This document shows positions 61,611 to 64,000 of a stretch of 64,000 bases of DNA, piece after piece. The notes below the pieces were generated by a model, which was given only the letters and a program-made list of their open reading frames with translations, was not told the DNA's origin and made no database searches. Position 1 is the stretch's first letter, and every line of letters starts with the position of its first letter. The DNA comes from JABAAI01 sp965261955 (GTDB lineage Bacteria; Spirochaetota; Leptospiria; Leptospirales; Leptonemataceae), in the NCBI GenBank assembly GCA_965261955.1, contig CBDHEM010000071.1, positions 310,001 to 374,000 of the forward strand, written 5' to 3'. A program made the translations under genes and the position numbers.

Positions 61611-61672
61611 TGCTGAAGTCTTTTCCCGAGAGATGAACAAGCGAAGTCTGTTGCACTTCAAATTTGCATCCT
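61609..61672 (+). mobile_element. IS30-like transposase C-terminal remnant
   Basis: Reads PAEVFSREMNKRSLLHFKFA then S and a stop, closely matching 25896-25962 (PAEVFFREISKQSLLQFGLA). This is the end of an IS30-type transposase with its terminal GTTGCACTT. It is fused to the right end of a MITE copy. Confidence 0.6.
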
Positions 61673-61680
61673 AGCTAGGA

Positions 61681-61872
61681 GGGCTGGGCAAGTAATATAC
61701 GAAATAGAATTTTATTTTATGGCTTTAGGGCATAATCTCAAAAAAATAATTTCATAATGATCAAAAAATAGGCTTTTTGACCCAAATGACGACCTGAACT
61801 AATAGAAACATTTGGGTTTATTATTGTAATACAAAATAACCAAAATGAATATTTATGGAAAAACCACAAACG
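61681..61872 (+). repeat. Dispersed repeat R2, copy 2
   Basis: Inverted relative to copy 1 at 52649-52818. It starts GGGCTGGGCAAGTAATATAC and ends GGAAAAACCACAAACG. A TTGACA (61908-61913) lies 36 bp beyond it and may be the -35 of the lipoprotein gene, but its -10 is weak (TAGTGT). Confidence 0.78.
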
Positions 61873-62032
61873 GGCTTCCTATACTTCTAAAATATTTAAA
61901 AATCATATTGACAATTATAGACTATCACATAGTGTAACCATCGTTCATGTCTGGTTGTTTTTCCCTGCTTCCCATATTCAGGTAAAGCTGTTTATTGGCG
62001 AAGAATCTATAGTCAGACTTAGGAGTAATCTT

Positions 62033-63640
62033 ATGAGACATAGGCTGGTTGCGTTTTTTTGTGTACTGTTTATTTTTGGGGGGTGTGATGATGGCTCTTC
62101 TGGTTCCTTGGCTATTGATGATAATGGAGTTTCGTCATCCTCTACACCTCAAGATTATTGTGTCACTCTTGAAAAGATAGAAGTTAGAGGAGACCTCACT
62201 ACTGGTACTGGTCTTCCGGCGGCTATTTTAGCTTGGTTGGGTAGTGACGGTGGTAAAGACCCTGCACTATATGGTAAGCTATGTGGAACTACATCTGAGG
62301 ATGAGAACATTACCGCTGATATCGAGAGCATAGGAGAGAAAATCAGAAACTGTAGGGATTTTTTCTTTGCTACAGATGATACGCCTCTAACCAGTGACCT
62401 AATAAACAGAGAAGTATTGGATTCCTTGATCAAAAATTTTGCACCGGATACGGCTCTCCCGCCAGAAGAACTGCTGGATATCTATAGGGGCAATGAAAGA
62501 GCCCCTCCATTGAAGCTGGTGGAAGATAACAATGATGCTAGTCTAAAATATGTTGAAATCAAGAAAAGTATGACTTTTAGGTTAGAGGACAAAAGAAATC
62601 ATAGAATTTTACTTGTGGGTCTTCCCATTTTTGTAAGAGCACAGACGGCCATATCGGATAACCCCCTTTATCCTAAGTCAGGATTCACAACTGCGGCTAA
62701 GAAGTTGCCAGGCATTTTAGAAATTCTTGATAGGGATGTACCCGCCTTGTCCGGTGTTGTTCCTCTCCGGAAAAACTTGGTTTTTAGTTTAGATCCAGAT
62801 AGTCCTTCTGCGGCTACGTCCACTTTTATCTTTACTGTTCATCGCCGTTCTTGCACTGCTAGTGAAGAGGCTCATTATCGTGAAACCGTAGCATCTACTA
62901 CACCAACTCCCGGTGACTCTTCTACGACGAAGCCATCTGAACCTGTAAGCCCACTTCCTGCTCCTACGGGTTTTCCGTATTGTGTTAAGCTGAATAGTGT
63001 AGATATTTCTGGGGATTGGGATCATTCTGGTTTCTCGCTATCCAAGGGAAATATCGAGTTTTCCGGTCAAGTTTGTGCCGTGAAATCTACAGATCCTGAT
63101 TTTTTAGACACAAACAAGAATATAACAGAAAGGTTATCGAATTGTCGATCGCTTTTAAGGCGGAAGAGTGAGTCTAATCCTTTAAATGATTATTTAACAA
63201 ACTCATTACGCATGGAAAATTTATCCAATAGTGCTGGTGTAACTTCCACATTTGCAGATTTGAGTAGTCTTTATGATGGGTTTCGCCTCTCAACGGCTTT
63301 GCATACAGGTAATCGTCCTCTGAACAAAAACGCAACTCTTCATTTTTCTGTGGGAGAAAATAATAGTGATGTTGTTTTAGTTTTTCTTCCTTTTCTTGAC
63401 AAAGACACCGCTTCTGTTGACGGAAACGATGATTTACTTTCGCCATCAGTCTCTTCTTTTGGAAATCAAGATTATCCTGCTGTTCTAAGAGTGAGTCGTC
63501 AAAGTATAGATAATGCGGATGCCTCCGGTTTAACCAGACAAGTTGAGTTTACCTCTAGAGGGGATGAGTTGACTGTTGGTGCAGATTCAGGAAGTCTTAG
63601 ATTCAATTTTACGTTGAGCCCCGCTGCCTGTAGTAATTGA
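62033..63640 (+). CDS. Lipoprotein with a duplicated domain
   Basis: 535 aa from the ATG at 62033, chosen because AGGAG lies just upstream and it opens a signal peptide MRHRLVAFFCVLFIFGGC with lipobox Cys18. The frame itself extends 26 codons further. Two homologous halves: YCVTLEKIEVRGDL...GKLCG...KIRNCRDFF and YCVKLNSVDISGDW...GQVCA...RLSNCRSLL, each with three or four Cys in matching positions, joined by a Pro/Ser/Thr linker (~residues 305-330). Probably surface-exposed or periplasmic. No family recognised. Codon use looks less AT-biased than neighbours. Confidence 0.75.
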   Translation: MRHRLVAFFCVLFIFGGCDDGSSGSLAIDDNGVSSSSTPQDYCVTLEKIEVRGDLTTGTGLPAAILAWLGSDGGKDPALYGKLCGTTSEDENITADIESIGEKIRNCRDFFFATDDTPLTSDLINREVLDSLIKNFAPDTALPPEELLDIYRGNERAPPLKLVEDNNDASLKYVEIKKSMTFRLEDKRNHRILLVGLPIFVRAQTAISDNPLYPKSGFTTAAKKLPGILEILDRDVPALSGVVPLRKNLVFSLDPDSPSAATSTFIFTVHRRSCTASEEAHYRETVASTTPTPGDSSTTKPSEPVSPLPAPTGFPYCVKLNSVDISGDWDHSGFSLSKGNIEFSGQVCAVKSTDPDFLDTNKNITERLSNCRSLLRRKSESNPLNDYLTNSLRMENLSNSAGVTSTFADLSSLYDGFRLSTALHTGNRPLNKNATLHFSVGENNSDVVLVFLPFLDKDTASVDGNDDLLSPSVSSFGNQDYPAVLRVSRQSIDNADASGLTRQVEFTSRGDELTVGADSGSLRFNFTLSPAACSN

Positions 63641-63706
63641 TGACTAATTCCCTCCGGTTACAGGTGTAGGCAATGCAACAGTAACAAGCATAATTTTTCA
63701 CAGGAA

Positions 63707-63900
63707 ATGGAAAAGATTTTTTGGCGTTTTCTGTTATTAGGATTCTCCTTCTTTAGCTCGGCTTGTAGGCGAAAGGACCGCTTTGTACTTTTAATCGCTC
63801 CTTACTTCCTTTTGAGAAAGAGGCATATGATTTTCAGGTGAAGTTTTACTTCAAAAGCAAAAAGACTTATGAATTTTATTTTGAAACATTACAAATATGA
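63707..63900 (+). pseudogene. Small lipoprotein gene with a frameshift
   Basis: The frame from ATG 63707 encodes a good signal peptide with lipobox (MEKIFWRFLLLGFSFFSSAC) and stops at 63841 after 44 codons. A second frame, offset by one base and open from ~63764, continues to TGA 63898 with PFEKEAYDFQVKFYFKSKKT. Together they look like one ~63-aa lipoprotein split by a one-base shift near 63760-63800. AGGAA lies unusually close to the ATG. Alternatively the 44-aa form is the product. Confidence 0.45.
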
Positions 63901-63959
63901 TGAGTGTTATTCACGAAAATCAAATTATCCTGTATATATAAATATTTTAATTTTTAATT

Positions 63960-64000
63960 ATGACAACCGATGACAAGAAGATAGAAAACCAAACCCCGAA
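63960..64000 (+). CDS. Possible start of a further gene (cut by the window edge)
   Basis: ATG 63960 opens MTTDDKKIENQTP and runs to the edge. No Shine-Dalgarno is seen and the upstream region is AT-rich. Too short to identify. Confidence 0.25.
   Translation, partial: MTTDDKKIENQTP

Overview
The window is AT-rich, densely coded bacterial DNA that looks like a spirochaete related to Leptospirales. This is inferred from gene content and order, not from a database search. Pointers are the run mqnC-ispE-tRNA-Gln-glmU-prs-rplY-pth-ftsH, futalosine-pathway menaquinone synthesis (mqnC), a Bacteroidetes/Leptospira-type sdhA-sdhB pair, a DUF1343 lipoprotein and very large PD40/TPR envelope proteins. 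Many genes start with GTG or TTG, and several regulatory or enzyme-like proteins have lost family-defining residues.

Layout. 1-3.3 kb: TCA and respiration genes on the minus strand (sdhA, sdhB, an AtpZ/AtpI-like membrane protein, the 5' end of a probable citrate synthase). 3.5-8.4 kb: comM/yifB, an HD-GYP-like protein, a YraN-like frame with no normal start, and small proteins. 8.4-21.7 kb: one minus-strand envelope operon with a VOC protein, an AsmA-like protein of 1075 aa, a DUF1318/YdbL-like protein and a 2974-aa PD40-TPR-CHAT-like lipoprotein. 22-30.2 kb: an oxidoreductase, miaB, a peroxiredoxin-like protein, an APC-type transporter, ruvA, a NusG paralogue and kpsF. 30.2-36.5 kb: a tandem array of four nearly identical ~1.4-kb units, each with an Rpn/PD-(D/E)XK-like gene of ~300 codons, ending in a fifth partial unit and an internally deleted IS3 element. 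36.7-45.7 kb: a TPR protein, a degenerate receiver-like protein, a DUF1343 (NamZ-like) protein, mnmA, a STAS protein, a GDPD and a membrane protein whose tail is encoded by 12-bp tandem repeats. 46.2-56.2 kb: housekeeping run rplM-rpsI, mqnC-ispE-tRNA-Gln-glmU-prs-rplY-pth-ftsH-hypothetical-tadA. 56.3-63.9 kb: an smc gene with an atypically short centre, an aldehyde dehydrogenase, a two-repeat lipoprotein and a broken small lipoprotein.

Mobile DNA is frequent but mostly dead. There is a ~105-bp MITE-like family (about a dozen copies in both orientations, ends GGGACTGTTNCAAAA), IS3-family ends and one IS3 deletion derivative, IS30-like 3' remnants, and a ~180-bp dispersed inverted repeat. No intact transposase gene, CRISPR array or rRNA was seen.

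Most notable for follow-up: the Rpn-like tandem array with two length-variable coding zones; the AsmA/YdbL-like/giant lipoprotein operon, which resembles E. coli ydbH-ynbE-ydbL but carries two CHAT-like folds that seem to lack the catalytic Cys; and a pth gene in its normal location whose product has lost most catalytic residues.
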